Shown here in pieces: positions 63,479 to 64,000 of a stretch of DNA of 64,000 nt. The position numbers and the translations under genes were made by a program. The DNA lies in NCBI RefSeq assembly GCF_003860345.1, contig NZ_CP034179.1, forward strand, positions 2,402,001 through 2,466,000. The letters are read 5' to 3'. This DNA comes from Caenibius tardaugens NBRC 16725 (GTDB taxonomy: Bacteria > Pseudomonadota > Alphaproteobacteria > Sphingomonadales > Sphingomonadaceae). The notes beneath the pieces are model-generated. The model was given only the letters and a program-made list of their open reading frames with translations, was not told the origin of the DNA and made no database searches. Numbering within the stretch: the stretch's first letter is position 1; each line of letters opens with the position of its first letter.

Positions 63479-64000
63479 TCAGGTGAGCGAGGCGCCGCCG
63501 TTGACCGTTACCGTGCTGCCTGTGGCGAAGCTGCCGTCCGACCCGGCGAGGAACGCAACCGCGCCCGCCACTTCTTCCGGCTGCGCGAGGCGGCGCAGAA
63601 GGCTGTCGTTGGCGACGGCCTGCTTCACTTCTTCGGGCAGGCCGATGTAGATCGGCGTTTCCGTGGCACCGGGATGCACCGCGTTGACGCGGATGCCGCG
63701 CGGGGCCAGTTCGCGCGCCATCGCGCGGGTCATGCCCAGAATGCCCGCCTTGGCGGTGCAATAGGGAACCGGACCATTGCCCTTTTCCGCCGCGGTGGAG
63801 GCGATGTTGACGATCGAACCGCCGTTGTTGCCTTCCGCCATCAGGCGCACCGCCGCACGGCTGCACCGGAAGGCGCCGTTGAGCGTGATGTCGAGCACGC
63901 GCAGCCAGCCCGCATCTTCGCAATAGATGGTCTGGTCGGCGAACACATCCTTGCCTTCGGCCTGCTCGGCCTGCGCGGCATAGTACTTGTCCATCCCATC
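63479..64000 (-). CDS. short-chain dehydrogenase/reductase, C-terminal part (cut by window edge)
   Basis: Only the last 173 codons are inside the window, and the NAD(P)-binding start lies beyond the right edge. The visible part has the catalytic Ser (VNIASTA), YCTAKAG with Tyr/Lys, GIRVNAVHPGATETP and the C-terminal GSTVTVNGGASLT. Together with the SDR at 62614 it suggests a catabolic or steroid/terpenoid operon, but no substrate is evident. Confidence 0.85.
   Translation of the reverse strand, partial: DGMDKYYAAQAEQAEGKDVFADQTIYCEDAGWLRVLDITLNGAFRCSRAAVRLMAEGNNGGSIVNIASTAAEKGNGPVPYCTAKAGILGMTRAMARELAPRGIRVNAVHPGATETPIYIGLPEEVKQAVANDSLLRRLAQPEEVAGAVAFLAGSDGSFATGSTVTVNGGASLT

Overview
The window is GC-rich chromosomal DNA from an alphaproteobacterium of the order Sphingomonadales; the genus cannot be fixed from sequence alone (Novosphingobium/Sphingobium-like). 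The main evidence is a serine palmitoyltransferase with its own acyl carrier protein (sphingolipid synthesis), the NDUFA12-type complex I accessory subunit, DivK, and a gene transfer agent (GTA) cluster of alphaproteobacterial layout. Genes are densely packed, with many 4-nt ATGA start/stop overlaps.

Layout. 1-3.5 kb: a fatty-acyl-AMP ligase cut by the left edge, then recX, a DUF192 lipoprotein, an NDUFA12 protein and a DUF2155 lipoprotein, with aat convergent and overlapping the last one. 3.6-7.3 kb: tRNA-Trp, a lower-GC serine hydrolase, a 49-residue protein, a structured intergenic element, then secE-nusG-rplK-rplA and a terminator. rplJL-rpoBC do not follow. 7.3-14.5 kb: cell-envelope proteins and metabolic genes, including a Baeyer-Villiger-type monooxygenase, PilZ, a frameshifted purU, an aldo/keto reductase and a dienelactone hydrolase. 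14.5-22.2 kb: a 1660-residue autotransporter that carries an OmpA peptidoglycan-binding domain after its barrel, then a TPR-sulfotransferase. 22.2-29.6 kb: sodC, queC, argD-argF-hslO, a double cold-shock-domain protein with a glycine-rich tail, TerC and a DUF442 protein.

29.6-40.1 kb: a minus-strand GTA cluster running from a promoter with repeated operator-like boxes (about 40.1 kb) through terminase, portal, tail and baseplate genes to DUF2793. An internal deletion joins the portal gene to the last 53 codons of the major tail protein. The prohead protease, major capsid and connector genes are missing, so no DNA-filled head could be built from this locus, although the flanking tail genes remain open. 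This is the most notable observation.

40.2-64 kb: membrane and stress genes, a GST, DUF2322, an OmpA protein, the spt/ACP sphingolipid pair, divK/DUF3572, then a HAD-RidA-GDPD-acyltransferase operon. These are followed by a DksA-like factor, PilZ, an orphan solute-binding lipoprotein, an HNH nuclease, gluQ, a cobalamin adenosyltransferase, 3-hydroxybutyryl-CoA dehydrogenase, mutS, maeB and two short-chain dehydrogenases, the last cut by the right edge.

Two places (purU and the start of the DUF3572 gene) look like small indels. Together with the GTA deletion they should be checked against raw reads before biological conclusions are drawn.
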